Below, in pieces: positions 9,427 to 18,886 of a stretch of DNA of 64,000 nucleotides. The position numbers and the translations under genes were made by a program. The DNA lies in contig BQMY01000118.1 in assembly GCA_022181065.1 (NCBI GenBank), positions 1 through 64,000 on the forward strand, given 5' to 3'. The first letter of the stretch is position 1; every line of letters starts with the position of its first letter. The notes beneath the pieces were generated by a model. That model saw only the letters and a program-made list of their open reading frames with translations. It searched no databases and had not been told where the DNA came from. The DNA comes from Melioribacteraceae bacterium (GTDB lineage: Bacteria > Bacteroidota > Ignavibacteria > Ignavibacteriales > Melioribacteraceae).

Positions 9427-11097
9427 TTATTTGTTTGCCATCTCTTTTTCAATCTGAAAAACAGGTTTGATATCAACAGGCAGATTTTTGAGCTTTTCTA
9501 CAAGCGCTTCCATAGAAGGGGTTGCCTGACCATATTCCGCAATAATTTTTAATGAAGCTTCATAATCACCTGTCGCCTGGATCAAAAGTACTTTATTTGC
9601 CAGAGATTTTAATACTTCATACGCCTTGTCATAATTGACTTTTACTTTTCCATTCTGTTCATTGTACTCATAAGCGCCGTTTTCCAACATATAATTATAG
9701 ATGATCGCGGTTCCACCGCCGTGAGCTTCGTTAATACCAAATCTGACAGAACGAAATACACCCGCAAGGAATGTCGCCCAGATTTCATTTTCAAATTCTT
9801 TCGGGTAAACACCCTTTTCAATCATGAATATATTATTATACATTCCAAGGATGTCAGCCTTGCATTCCTCAAGAATAGAATAAGTTTCTTTCAACTCTTT
9901 TTTGACTTCGGTATCAACGCCATTTTTTGTTATGAATCCGGGGCCAATACCATGAGACATTTCATGCATCAATGTATGATTAAAAAATCCGTCGAATGTT
10001 ACATATGGAAGCTGGGTTTCATCAAGCACTACTTCCGCGATAGGTTTAAGGAGTTTTGAGAATTTCGCTTCATGCATATTTTTGATCATTACTTTCTTTG
10101 AACCTTTTTGCTCCCTCACCCTTTCATCATTCGGCAGGTTAAACGCCAATGTTTGTACACCTGCTTTAGTATCGCCGGCACCAAATACTTCCTGAACTAC
10201 CATAATTGGCGATTCACTTCCACGATCAAAGTTTTTGTGTTCTTCAGGAATCGGAAGATGTTTTTCCATATCAACAAGATAGCTCGCGAAAACAGAAAGT
10301 TTTTCAGATTCTTCAGGATCTACCAATGTAAGGAAACATTCGAAAGCGGCTTTATAATTGAATAATCCATCTTCGTAAACTTCATACGGACCAATAACTA
10401 CTTCAATTGTGTGGTCTTTAAGATCCATCCACGCCATGTCGCTTTCAAAATAATCGTTTGAATGAAACGCATCCGCGCGGGTTTCAAGGAATCTCTTTAA
10501 AGATGGATTGTCCACGTATTCCGCGGCTTCTTTAAGTAATGTCGATGCTTTGGTTAATTGCTCTTTATAATACTCGCTGTAAGGAATTGCTGTCAGCTTG
10601 CCATCAACTCTTCTGATAACCGTAAACTCGGAGGTAAATGCATCTTTGGAATCAGGGTTGGCTTCAAGGAATGCCTCAAACTCTGCTTTTGTCATATCTT
10701 CGGGATAGAAATTAGCGCCTTTGGGTTTAGTTTCATTTCCATAAAAAGGCTTTTCATGATCGAGTCTGTCAAACGGACCAAACATGATATTGAAATACTC
10801 AAGGATTTCCATGTCATTCGGATCGGATGAGGCTTCAAGTTCCGCTCTGATATCCGCGTTTTCCGAATAAACCTGCTCCTCAAAAAGCTCGTCCATAATT
10901 TTAGCGGCTTTATATAATTTCTCCACTACAATCTTCTGATTATCATCAAGCAGGTTATGATCATATTTTAATTCAGTTTCTGCGAACTGAGCAATTTTGG
11001 CTTTCATATCTGTTTTTTCTCCATCATCTTTCTTTGGCGCACAAGAGGCAAAAAGTATCAATGCCGCCAATAAAACTGCTAAACGGTTTAACTTCAT
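9427..11097 (-). CDS. M49-like (dipeptidyl peptidase III family) zinc peptidase, predicted lipoprotein
   Basis: The zinc site is visible as HEMSH (His378, Glu379, His382) and, 28 residues downstream, 'EECKAD' (Glu410/Glu411), matching the EEC(R/K)AD motif of dipeptidyl peptidase III. Most M49 enzymes have a six-residue HEXXGH; this one has HEXXH, as described for the Caldithrix abyssi enzyme. The N-terminus 'LILFASCAPKKDD' gives a lipobox with Cys at about 20, so it should sit in the periplasm or on the outer membrane rather than in the cytosol. It would release dipeptides from peptide N-termini. It converges on the pectin operon and diverges from the DUF6600 gene. Confidence 0.82.
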   Translation of the reverse strand: MKLNRLAVLLAALILFASCAPKKDDGEKTDMKAKIAQFAETELKYDHNLLDDNQKIVVEKLYKAAKIMDELFEEQVYSENADIRAELEASSDPNDMEILEYFNIMFGPFDRLDHEKPFYGNETKPKGANFYPEDMTKAEFEAFLEANPDSKDAFTSEFTVIRRVDGKLTAIPYSEYYKEQLTKASTLLKEAAEYVDNPSLKRFLETRADAFHSNDYFESDMAWMDLKDHTIEVVIGPYEVYEDGLFNYKAAFECFLTLVDPEESEKLSVFASYLVDMEKHLPIPEEHKNFDRGSESPIMVVQEVFGAGDTKAGVQTLAFNLPNDERVREQKGSKKVMIKNMHEAKFSKLLKPIAEVVLDETQLPYVTFDGFFNHTLMHEMSHGIGPGFITKNGVDTEVKKELKETYSILEECKADILGMYNNIFMIEKGVYPKEFENEIWATFLAGVFRSVRFGINEAHGGGTAIIYNYMLENGAYEYNEQNGKVKVNYDKAYEVLKSLANKVLLIQATGDYEASLKIIAEYGQATPSMEALVEKLKNLPVDIKPVFQIEKEMANK

Positions 11098-11375
11098 TCT
11101 ATTTTCCTGTTTTATTGTTGGTTATGTTGAATCTGCTAAAGTTATAGAAATTTTTAAAATAATTCAGGCAAAATAGATTTCAATAATACCCTTATTTTGC
11201 TGGAAGTTTCAAGAAAAAGGAAAATCATGTTTTTTAATGTATGATTGAAAAACTCCACTGTACATTAAAATAGACACTTCACAATCTGCTTCCCCGAAAT
11301 TCCCCATTTTTCAAAGTTTTTCAAGTTGGCATGCGACTTGCACTTAATTTTACAGTTGAACAAATGGAGTATAAA

Positions 11376-12629
11376 ATGAAACGATTATTATTCAGCCTCG
11401 TATTTGTTGTATTAGTTGCAACCGCGCTTGACGCGAGTCCATACAGATACAGAAATTCAATAAATTTTAACTATTTCTATACATCCCTTTCACCGCATGG
11501 AGAATGGATTGAACTCGAACCAAATTATATTGTCTGGCGCCCTACATTTGTTGGTCGAAACTGGTCACCTTATAACGAAGGCAGATGGGTATATACGTCA
11601 TACGGTTGGCATTGGGATTCCTACGAGCCATTTGGATGGGCAGTCTATCATTATGGCAGATGGTTTTATGATGACTGGTACGGCTGGGTTTGGACACCCG
11701 GATATGAATGGGCACCGGCCTGGGTAGAATTCCGCTATGATGATATTTACATTGGATGGGCACCTCTGCCACCATACGCCGAGTTTCGTCCGGGAATTGG
11801 TATTCACTTTTCTACAAACTGGCATCATCATCACACACATTGGCACTTTGTCAGTTTCCACTATTTCGGGTATGATAATGTTAACTATTATTTTGAAAAT
11901 CCAAGAAACAATCAGCGAATCTTCAGTAGAACAAAATATCGCACCAACTATGTGCAGAGAGACGGTGCTATAATTAACAATAGCATTGACAGAACAGTAG
12001 TGGAAAGATATTCCGGAAGAAGAGTTGTCGAGAAAAGTATAAATCTTACATCAGAAAGAACTTCATCAGGGAACCGTGACTCTCGATCTGTGAACGTATT
12101 TCGCCCTGGTGAAAGAGAAGTGAGCCAAACAAGAGATATCGGAAGAGTTGAGGTAATCAAGTCCAACCGCAGAAGCTCACTTAAAACAGACAAAGTTTCC
12201 GAATCGAGTCGGACAAAAATCAGCGGTCAGATAATTCGTAAAGAACCCGCGAGAAAAAATGATGTCCGGACAGATAACCAGGCGCGAACCGGCAGAAATA
12301 CAGGAAGAACGACTGAAACACGCGATGGAAATGGTAGAGTTGATTATCAGCCTAAAACCGTAAATCCTCGACAAAACACGGGTACAGCGCGTAAAAATAA
12401 TCAGACCAAAAGAAATGACGCTCCGAAGGCTACCAGAAGCAATCGAAGTTATAAAAAGCCGGAATCGACAAATAGAAGTTATAAATCAAATAAACAGAGT
12501 AAAAGCGCGCCGGCTATGAGAAGTTCCAAAAGCAATAAAAGCAGAAGTAGTTCATCTGCAACCCGTTCAAGCAGTAGTAAATCAAAGCGGGAACCTGCAA
12601 AAAGGAGCAGATCAAATTCAACCAGATGA
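11376..12629 (+). CDS. DUF6600-type secreted Trp/Tyr-rich protein with basic, Ser/Arg/Lys-rich tail
   Basis: The start chosen is ATG 11376 ('MKRLLFSLVF'), six bases after a GGAG box; an ATG 45 bases upstream has no signal peptide directly behind it. A signal peptide (about 1-20) is followed by about 120 residues dense in aromatic motifs such as 'GRWVYTSYGWHWDSYEPFGW' and 'WTPGYEWAPAWV', the DUF6600 pattern. The last ~200 residues are low-complexity, strongly basic and rich in Ser, Arg, Lys and Asn. Function is unknown. An envelope-associated protein whose tail may bind nucleic acid or acidic polysaccharide is possible, but this is inference. A bidirectional terminator follows. Confidence 0.75.
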   Translation: MKRLLFSLVFVVLVATALDASPYRYRNSINFNYFYTSLSPHGEWIELEPNYIVWRPTFVGRNWSPYNEGRWVYTSYGWHWDSYEPFGWAVYHYGRWFYDDWYGWVWTPGYEWAPAWVEFRYDDIYIGWAPLPPYAEFRPGIGIHFSTNWHHHHTHWHFVSFHYFGYDNVNYYFENPRNNQRIFSRTKYRTNYVQRDGAIINNSIDRTVVERYSGRRVVEKSINLTSERTSSGNRDSRSVNVFRPGEREVSQTRDIGRVEVIKSNRRSSLKTDKVSESSRTKISGQIIRKEPARKNDVRTDNQARTGRNTGRTTETRDGNGRVDYQPKTVNPRQNTGTARKNNQTKRNDAPKATRSNRSYKKPESTNRSYKSNKQSKSAPAMRSSKSNKSRSSSSATRSSSSKSKREPAKRSRSNSTR

Positions 12630-12734
12630 TCATCCCCTATAAATAAAGAAAGCCGGGTTCGGTAGATTTCCCGGCACAGTAACAACCTCTCAATCCCTCG
12701 GGTCCGCCACTAACCCGGGGGATTTCTTTAAAAC

Positions 12735-12763
12735 AAAAAAAGCTCAATCAAATTGAGCTTTTT
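12735..12763. terminator. Bidirectional intrinsic terminator
   Basis: Stem AGCTCAAT (12741-12748) pairs with ATTGAGCT (12752-12759) around a CAA loop. It is flanked by A6 on the left and T5 on the right, so it works for both the DUF6600 gene (+) and rpmB (-). A second GC-rich hairpin (GCCGGG...CCCGGC, about 12652-12676) precedes it. Confidence 0.85.
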
Positions 12764-12784
12764 CACAAAATCTGAAGATAAAAA

Positions 12785-13024
12785 TTATCTTACTTTAATT
12801 TCATTGTTACGGATCTTTTTCGCAATATCTCCGGTACCATTTTTAGCAATAGTACGAAGGGCGTTGGCAGAAAGTTTTATAGTAACAAATCTGTTAAGTT
12901 CTTTGACCCATATTCTCTTCTTTTGAAGATTCGGCAAAAACCTTCTTTTTGTTTTATTATGAGCATGCGATATACTATGACCACTCTTAGGACCTATTCC
13001 CGTAACCTGACATCTTCTCGCCAT
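12785..13024 (-). CDS. rpmB: 50S ribosomal protein bL28
   Basis: The 79-residue product begins '[24 protein letters not shown]'-like and contains '[15 protein letters not shown]', the bL28 signature. It is a component of the large ribosomal subunit. ATG 13024 is chosen because a GGAGAG box lies just upstream; an in-frame TTG at 13036 overlaps that box. It stands alone, without rpmG, between the terminator at 12735 and an AT-rich leader with no evident gene (13025-13296). Confidence 0.95.
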   Translation of the reverse strand: MARRCQVTGIGPKSGHSISHAHNKTKRRFLPNLQKKRIWVKELNRFVTIKLSANALRTIAKNGTGDIAKKIRNNEIKVR

Positions 13025-13296
13025 TATTCTCTCCAAAAGTTCTGTTTATTTAATTACAGACGCAAAATATAATAAATTTTTTCTAAAAGGGAAATATTTT
13101 TTTATAAATATTAAAACATTCATGTTTATCCGATGTGGGAAAAAATGCTTTCCCTTCATTATTCCAACAAAATGAGAAACAATAGCTATTTATCTTCCCG
13201 GATTAATGGTAAGACTGAATTTTTTCACTACTCCTTTTCCCTTGCTATTTATAAAAGACAGCTTTATTTTTGAATGAAAATTCAATATAAAGGAAT

Positions 13297-13884
13297 ATGA
13301 GAACTAGAGAAGGTAATAAAGAGAAGGATATCCTAAACGCTGCTGTGGAAATCTTTGCAAAGTTCGGGTATCATAATTCAAAGATTTATCAAATTGCTCA
13401 GGAAGCTAGCGTTGCTACCGGCTCAGTTTACGTATATTACAAAAACAAAGAGGACCTGCTGCATAAAATATTTGAAATGTTATGGAGCCGGCTATATATC
13501 GAGCTAAAAAAAGTATCAGAAATTACTGAATTAACATCTCTTGAGAAACTTGACGCAATGGTGGATCTTTATCTAGATGTGTTTGCTGAAAACCCTGCAC
13601 TTGCACTGGTTTTTGTAAATGAACAAATCCAGGCATCCCGCAATCAGACCCGTTTCACTAAATATTATGAGAAATTCCTTGATCTAGCCGAAAAAAGTTT
13701 AACAGAAGGTCAACTACGAGGCGAAATAATTGCAAATCTTGACATGATGATTTACCGGCAATTTATCTTCGGTGCTTTGCGCAATCTTATACACAGGTGG
13801 GCAGAATCTCCCGAGGAGTTTTCACTCGGAAGAATTCGCAGAAACTTCAAATTATTTATTAAAAATGGTATAGTACAAAAATAA
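13297..13884 (+). CDS. TetR/AcrR-family transcriptional regulator
   Basis: The 195-residue protein has an N-terminal TetR helix-turn-helix (about 8-55): 'ILNAAVEIFAKFGY', 'IAQEASVATGSVYVYYKNKEDLL'. The rest is an all-helical ligand/dimer domain resembling the FadR/TetR_C-type of lipid-responsive regulators ('FAENPALALVFVNEQ'). The ATG follows an AAAGGAA box. No adjacent target operon is obvious: the next gene converges and the upstream gene is rpmB on the other strand. Ligand unknown. Confidence 0.88.
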   Translation: MRTREGNKEKDILNAAVEIFAKFGYHNSKIYQIAQEASVATGSVYVYYKNKEDLLHKIFEMLWSRLYIELKKVSEITELTSLEKLDAMVDLYLDVFAENPALALVFVNEQIQASRNQTRFTKYYEKFLDLAEKSLTEGQLRGEIIANLDMMIYRQFIFGALRNLIHRWAESPEEFSLGRIRRNFKLFIKNGIVQK

Positions 13885-13936
13885 CAACCACCCGTTCAAC
13901 ATCATCCATTGAAATTTTGGATAGAATAAATAGAAC

Positions 13937-14626
13937 TCAGAAGTTTGGTGTAAACTCTTTGTCCTTATGGAAATCAATAAATATATCAGCCGCAACCACC
14001 GGATCATCTGTTAAGGTAAATAAATCCAGATCTTCTTTTGATATATAATTATTGCCGAGCAGCTGTTCTTTAATCCAGTCAAGGATACCACTCCAATATT
14101 CTGTACCCATCAATACCACGGGGAAGCGTGTTGTTTTACCGGTCTGAATAAGAGTAAGTACTTCAAAAGCTTCATCGATTGTACCAAACCCTCCCGGCAT
14201 AAGAACATAACCCTGGGCATACTTGAAAAACATAACTTTTCGCACGAAGAAATAACGGAATGTCAACAATTTATCGTAATCGATATATGGATTGGCACCC
14301 TGCTCATGGGGCAGTTCAATGTTAATTCCGGTGCTGCTTCCACCCGCTGTTTTCGCGCCTTTATTTGCTGCTTCCATAATTCCGGGTCCGCCACCTGTGG
14401 TAACACCTAATCCCCTTTTTACTATTTCGGCGGCAACCTCTTCCGTTAGCTTGTAGTATTTATCCTCCGGTGCAGTACGTGCAGACCCGAAGATACATAC
14501 GCTGGGTTTTATATTCGCCATTTTTTCAAAACCCTCAACAAACTCAGCCATCACTCTGAATATTCGCCAGAGATCATCCTGCGAATTTAAAAGTTTTTGA
14601 TCTTCAGGATTGATAATTTTTTCCAT
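13937..14626 (-). CDS. LOG-family Rossmann protein (cytokinin riboside 5'-monophosphate phosphoribohydrolase-like)
   Basis: It contains the LOG motifs 'GGGPGIMEAANKG' and 'PGGFGTIDEAFE'. The family is typified by nucleoside-monophosphate phosphoribohydrolases (TIGR00730), often annotated as lysine-decarboxylase-like. The start at ATG 14626 ('MEKIINPEDQ') follows GGGGAA; an upstream in-frame TTG at 14638 lies before that box and is less likely. 229 aa is normal. The bacterial role is uncertain, probably nucleotide salvage or clean-up. It lies downstream of the T9SS gene but is separated from it by a terminator. Confidence 0.87.
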   Translation of the reverse strand: MEKIINPEDQKLLNSQDDLWRIFRVMAEFVEGFEKMANIKPSVCIFGSARTAPEDKYYKLTEEVAAEIVKRGLGVTTGGGPGIMEAANKGAKTAGGSSTGINIELPHEQGANPYIDYDKLLTFRYFFVRKVMFFKYAQGYVLMPGGFGTIDEAFEVLTLIQTGKTTRFPVVLMGTEYWSGILDWIKEQLLGNNYISKEDLDLFTLTDDPVVAADIFIDFHKDKEFTPNF

Positions 14627-14644
14627 AGTTCCCCACAAAATTGC

Positions 14645-14675
14645 AAAAAAAAGGCGTCTCTCAAAGAGACGCCTT
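14645..14675 (-). terminator. Intrinsic terminator after the T9SS protein gene
   Basis: Perfect 11-bp stem AAGGCGTCTCT / AGAGACGCCTT (14651-14661, 14665-14675) with loop CAA. On the minus strand it is followed by a T-run (14650-14645). It separates the secreted-protein gene at 14698-16575 from the LOG gene. Confidence 0.9.
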
Positions 14676-14697
14676 AAATATAAATATTATTTATATA

Positions 14698-16575
14698 TTA
14701 TTTGAGAAGCATCATTTTATTAGTTGCAGTGAAGTCTGCAGAAGCTTCATCAGAACCACTTCTCAATACATACATATAAACACCGGAAGTAAGAGCTGAA
14801 GCGTTGAAATCCATCTCGTGGTTACCGGCTGTCAAGAAACCTTCGTAAACTGTAGCAACTTCTTCACCTAACAAACTGTAAACTTTAAGGCTTACAAAAT
14901 TATCAGCAGGGATAGCGAAGCTAATAGTTGTAGTTGGGTTAAACGGGTTAGGATAGTTCTGTGACAAGTTGTATGCAGTAGGAACAAATTCTGTAACTTC
15001 AACTTCATCACTATACTGATAAACACCGTTATAGTCAATTTGTTTAAGTCTGTAAACTATCATATCTGCGTTGATACCAGAGATATCATCAGAGAATGTA
15101 TAGTCAACAGGTTCACTCATTGTACCATTACCTTCTACGTAACCAACAACTTTCCAGTCAGAAGTACTTGAAGAAACTACTTTTCTTTCAACTTCAAAAC
15201 CCTGGTTGTTAAGCTCGGTAGCAGTATTCCACGCAAGATTGATTTTAGAACCCTGCTGTGTAGCTGTGAATGTAGTAAATTCAACAGGAACAGTCTGTGG
15301 AGTCCAGATTCTTACATCGTCAATTTCAAGAGCTGTACCAATAGGATCGTCTTCATCAGATTCAAATTCAAAAATTGGTCTTACATTTTCACCAATCAAA
15401 GTTGAAAGATCAATCAAACCGGTAGAATAAGTGGCTGAGAATAATCCCCATACCGCAGGAGCGTCACTATAAACAAAGTTACTACCGTTAGGATCGTTAG
15501 TAATGTTTGAAACAAATCTTCTCGCGCCTTCGCCTTCAACTTCAATGTAGGCACCGAAATAGTCAACTTCAGGGAAAGTATTATTATCTAACCAGCTACC
15601 ACGAACAGCAAAATCCATGTAAACTTCAGTGATCATAGTGGGAAGATAAATATACTGACCAGTAAGAGAGTTAATCATGTTAGGCTGATAAGTATCACCA
15701 GCATTACAAGACGCGAAATATGTACCGTTATAAGCAGCACCAAGCGCGGTACCATCAGTTACATTCCAAAGGTCGGCACCGGTAGCAGCCCAGTTAGAAG
15801 CTGTCATACCTGCTGCGACACCATCATTTTCCCAGATAGTTCCACCGCTGTTTGCAACAACGATATCATCAATCTGCCATCCAAACAATTCAGGCGCGCC
15901 ATCGTTTGTTGCGTAAGCTGGATCTGAAGCAAACGCCCAACGAATTTTAACAGTCTGTCCGGCATAAGCAGAAAGATCAAAAGTTACCTGAACATAATCG
16001 TTTATTTCGCCTGCCCAACCCGGTACGTCAGGACCTTCACCATGTTCAAAACCGAATGAATAAAGGCTTGTGACTGTATATGCCGGAGTCGGATTAGTTA
16101 AAACTTCCCAGTTTAACCCGCCATCTGTAGAAATACGGCAATTCATTCCGTCCCATCCGTTATAAGGGGATGTAGCGCCTGCAGGTGCTTCACAGGAATA
16201 TCTTGAGTAGAAAGTAAGAGTCTGACCTGAACCATCAAGTGTTATATTTTCAGTATCAAGAACTTGATACCAACTATTCGCGTAACCACCATTGTTGCCG
16301 AATGATGGATCAGCCATCCACCAGCTCATCGAACTGTTGTAACCCATCCAGTCATCAAGATGCCACATAGGTGCAACACTGGTTTCATCAAGCGACTGCC
16401 ATGGGGATAGCTGTCCTGATTCAAAACCCGCCATTAATAAATCTTCTTCCATAATGCCTTCAACACCCATCTGCCCGTCGCCGGATTTCTCTTCTTTAAC
16501 ATTAGAATCGATACCTTTTGCGAAAAATGTTGAAGCAAGGGTTAAAACCAGTAAAAGTGTAAAAAATTGCTTCAT
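14698..16575 (-). CDS. T9SS-exported protein with two beta-sandwich (immune-inhibitor-A/MAM-like) modules
   Basis: The 625-residue protein has a signal peptide (about 1-20). Two jelly-roll modules follow (about 45-245 and 250-420), recognisable by 'WQIDDIVVAN' and 'LEIDDVRIW', the closing strands seen in choice-of-anchor/MAM-like domains and the C-terminus of immune inhibitor A. An FnIII-like stretch (about 425-520, 'LAWNTATELNNQGFEVERK'-type) leads to a type A T9SS domain from about residue 535 ('SQNYPNPFNPTTTISFAIP'). No protease motif is present, so it is likely an adhesin or binding protein. It is transcribed alone, with its own terminator. Confidence 0.75.
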   Translation of the reverse strand: MKQFFTLLLVLTLASTFFAKGIDSNVKEEKSGDGQMGVEGIMEEDLLMAGFESGQLSPWQSLDETSVAPMWHLDDWMGYNSSMSWWMADPSFGNNGGYANSWYQVLDTENITLDGSGQTLTFYSRYSCEAPAGATSPYNGWDGMNCRISTDGGLNWEVLTNPTPAYTVTSLYSFGFEHGEGPDVPGWAGEINDYVQVTFDLSAYAGQTVKIRWAFASDPAYATNDGAPELFGWQIDDIVVANSGGTIWENDGVAAGMTASNWAATGADLWNVTDGTALGAAYNGTYFASCNAGDTYQPNMINSLTGQYIYLPTMITEVYMDFAVRGSWLDNNTFPEVDYFGAYIEVEGEGARRFVSNITNDPNGSNFVYSDAPAVWGLFSATYSTGLIDLSTLIGENVRPIFEFESDEDDPIGTALEIDDVRIWTPQTVPVEFTTFTATQQGSKINLAWNTATELNNQGFEVERKVVSSSTSDWKVVGYVEGNGTMSEPVDYTFSDDISGINADMIVYRLKQIDYNGVYQYSDEVEVTEFVPTAYNLSQNYPNPFNPTTTISFAIPADNFVSLKVYSLLGEEVATVYEGFLTAGNHEMDFNASALTSGVYMYVLRSGSDEASADFTATNKMMLLK

Positions 16576-16770
16576 TGTAAAGCCTCCTTATTTAATAAAA
16601 TGTGTTTTGAAATTATTTATGAAGGTATAATAAGGTTAAACCATAAAATAAATAATATTCAACTGTGCCAAATGCCTGTTTTTTCAAGGCTGAATCAATA
16701 TAACAAGAATAATGTTTTTTGTAAACTTTATTTTTAAACTGATGTAAATATCTTATGAAAAAATGAATAG

Positions 16771-17298
16771 TTATGTTTGATTTTTATTGTTTTTACTGGA
16801 TTGGTTCTCATTATTATCTTTTTCATCAGAACCTGTGTCGTTTTTACCGAAATCTTCATTCAAAATTTGAAATCGTGGAGCTGAATCTCTCATGCTCTTA
16901 TTTTGACGTGGTTTATATCTCCTGGCATTCGATTTTTCTTCTTTTACCTTAAAGAGATCATCACCTGTGTCTTTTGGTTTAATCGTGATATTTTTCGGCT
17001 TTGTTGCTCCACTTGATAAAAAATCGCCTTTAGGCTGCGTTTTTTTCTGTTCAGGCTTACCATCAAGGAAATTACCACCTGGTTTTTCAATCTTGTCCGC
17101 TTTCGGTACAGGCGGGGCTTGTGGTTTGATTTTATTATCGGGTTCAATACTGACAGGAATTTCCGATGTTTTTTTTGGTTCCGGTTCTTCTTCCGATTTT
17201 TTTCTTAACTTTTTGGCAACTACAGTATAAACAATGATTATTACTAAAAGTCCGAGAAGATATAACAGGGCGTCGGCGATGAGAGGGATTAATTCCAT
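16771..17298 (-). CDS. Membrane-anchored hypothetical protein, Lys/Pro-rich
   Basis: An N-terminal transmembrane segment (about 5-28, 'LLYLLGLLVIIIVYTVVAK') is followed by about 145 polar residues rich in Lys, Pro, Asp and Asn with no recognisable domain. The topology suggests a single-pass protein with a disordered cytoplasmic tail. I do not recognise a family. An AGGTAA box precedes the ATG. It sits 195 bp upstream of the T9SS gene and diverges from the TerB-like gene. Confidence 0.6.
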   Translation of the reverse strand: MELIPLIADALLYLLGLLVIIIVYTVVAKKLRKKSEEEPEPKKTSEIPVSIEPDNKIKPQAPPVPKADKIEKPGGNFLDGKPEQKKTQPKGDFLSSGATKPKNITIKPKDTGDDLFKVKEEKSNARRYKPRQNKSMRDSAPRFQILNEDFGKNDTGSDEKDNNENQSSKNNKNQT

Positions 17299-17549
17299 TT
17301 ACCTGAGTTTTTTGTGTTGTAATAGATAGCAAGTTAAAATAAATTCCTAACTAAAGCAATAAAGCCGTAAATAGTTAAATTTGATCTGCTTCACATTTGC
17401 TTTGAACTTTTATATTTTGCTTTCAAACGAATATAATTTTTGTATATTCAGTATTACGGGAACAAAATATATTTCAGGCATTATAAAGGAAAAACAAGGG
17501 AGGCTAAAAAGTAAATTTCTACATTTTCTCTAATTAATCCGGAGCAGTA

Positions 17550-17966
17550 ATGAAATTAACACTGCTTGAAAAAAGCATTTACTTTAAAGGCTTGTTATTA
17601 CTTTTACGCAAAGATAACCGAATCGCAGATGAAGAAAGAGATATGATGATGTCTGTATGCGACACAATGGGGTTTGACAAAACTTTTTGCAAACAGGCTA
17701 TCGACACTCTTCTCGAAAACGAATATATTCTTGATGAAGAACCTCTATTCTCCTCACCCGATATCGCAAAGTATTTTATATCTGATGGTTTTCGTTTGGC
17801 CTGTTCTGATAGAGACCTTGCTGAACAGGAAGTGGAATTTCTGCGAAATACTTCAGTAAAAAATGGTATCGAAGATGAGTGGTTTGACGAAATGTTAGAA
17901 TCTTACTCTGTTTGTGATTCCGCAAAAAATTCCATTAACGAACTTAAAGTTGCTGTTTTACTATAG
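17550..17966 (+). CDS. Small helical protein, possibly TerB-like
   Basis: The 138-residue acidic, all-helical protein begins 'MKLTLLEKSIYFKGLLLLLRKDNRIADEE'. The 'L..LL..D..I...E...' pattern, followed by a second similar helical repeat, is reminiscent of the TerB/DUF533 fold. A clear GGAG box precedes the ATG. No catalytic residues are evident. The nearest downstream gene starts 145 bp away, beyond a GC-rich hairpin, so it is probably monocistronic. Function unknown; the family resemblance is weak. Confidence 0.6.
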   Translation: MKLTLLEKSIYFKGLLLLLRKDNRIADEERDMMMSVCDTMGFDKTFCKQAIDTLLENEYILDEEPLFSSPDIAKYFISDGFRLACSDRDLAEQEVEFLRNTSVKNGIEDEWFDEMLESYSVCDSAKNSINELKVAVLL

Positions 17967-17996
17967 TAACTATTCTTACAGACTCTCAATTTTTTA

Positions 17997-18017
17997 ACCG
18001 GGGATGGCTTCCCCGGT
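17997..18017 (+). terminator. GC-rich hairpin after the TerB-like gene, weak terminator
   Basis: ACCGGGGA / TCCCCGGT (17997-18004, 18010-18017) with a 5-nt loop. It has a T-run before it but only a weak T content after it, so intrinsic termination is uncertain. Confidence 0.4.
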
Positions 18018-18110
18018 AAACTTATTTGCATTTCTTAAATTTCTTCCCTGTGATATTTACTTAATTTTAGTATCTTTTGTCCCTATATATTCATACGGTC
18101 TATTTTTATA

Positions 18111-18884
18111 ATGTATAGCGAATTACATAAGAATTCTGATGATATACTCGGGATAGTGGATTACCATTACGAATTTTATTCCAGTCATCTTAAAAATGAA
18201 CGCGATATCATCGTTTGGTACCCGGATTCCGCGGTTGAGGGATTCAAACGACTTCCCGTTTTATATATGCATGACGGACAAAATTTGTTCAGCCCTAATA
18301 CATCTTTTATCGGGGTTGACTGGAAAGTTGACGAAACCGTCGAAACATTACTTTATTCGGAAAAAATAAGAGAATTTATAGTCGTAGGTATATACAATAC
18401 GAAAGATCGGCTCGAAGAATACAATTATTTTAATCCCAAAGGTAAATCTTACGCCTCATTTATAATTCATGAACTAAAACCTTTTATTGATGAAAATTAT
18501 TCCACACTTCGTGGCCCCGAGCATACAGGAATAATGGGTTCATCAATGGGGGGATTATGTTCATTTCAGTTGGCGCTGCGTTTCCCTAATGTTTTTGGTA
18601 ATGCAGGCTGCCTCAGCAATTCATTCTGGATAGATGATAAAAGAATATTCAATTTCGCTGAAGAACTGATTCCGGAAGTTTTTGGTCAAAAAATGTATAT
18701 TGATTGCGGCGATGCTGAAAAAGAACTGATAGAAGATAATCGTGATATGAACTATCTGCTAATGAAGGAGAAATATCACAAAAACAATCTTTTGTTATGG
18801 AACGAAGAACTTGGCGGAAAACACACCGAAAAAGATTGGGCTAAACGTCTTCACAAACCTCTCACATTCATGTTTGGCCGATAA
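18111..18884 (+). CDS. Alpha/beta-hydrolase, putative esterase (enterochelin-esterase/esterase D-like)
   Basis: The 257-residue protein contains 'RDIIVWYPDS' and 'LYMHDGQNLF', typical of the putative-esterase family. The nucleophile elbow is GSSMGG (Ser145) and the probable catalytic His is His238 in 'GGKHTEKDW'. No signal peptide is seen, so it is likely cytoplasmic. It starts an operon: the DUF985 cupin follows after 2 bp, then the macro-domain gene and a serine hydrolase. The substrate is unknown; carboxyl esters of sugars or siderophores are typical for the family. The start lacks a strong ribosome-binding site. Confidence 0.8.
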   Translation: MYSELHKNSDDILGIVDYHYEFYSSHLKNERDIIVWYPDSAVEGFKRLPVLYMHDGQNLFSPNTSFIGVDWKVDETVETLLYSEKIREFIVVGIYNTKDRLEEYNYFNPKGKSYASFIIHELKPFIDENYSTLRGPEHTGIMGSSMGGLCSFQLALRFPNVFGNAGCLSNSFWIDDKRIFNFAEELIPEVFGQKMYIDCGDAEKELIEDNRDMNYLLMKEKYHKNNLLLWNEELGGKHTEKDWAKRLHKPLTFMFGR

Positions 18885-18886
18885 AA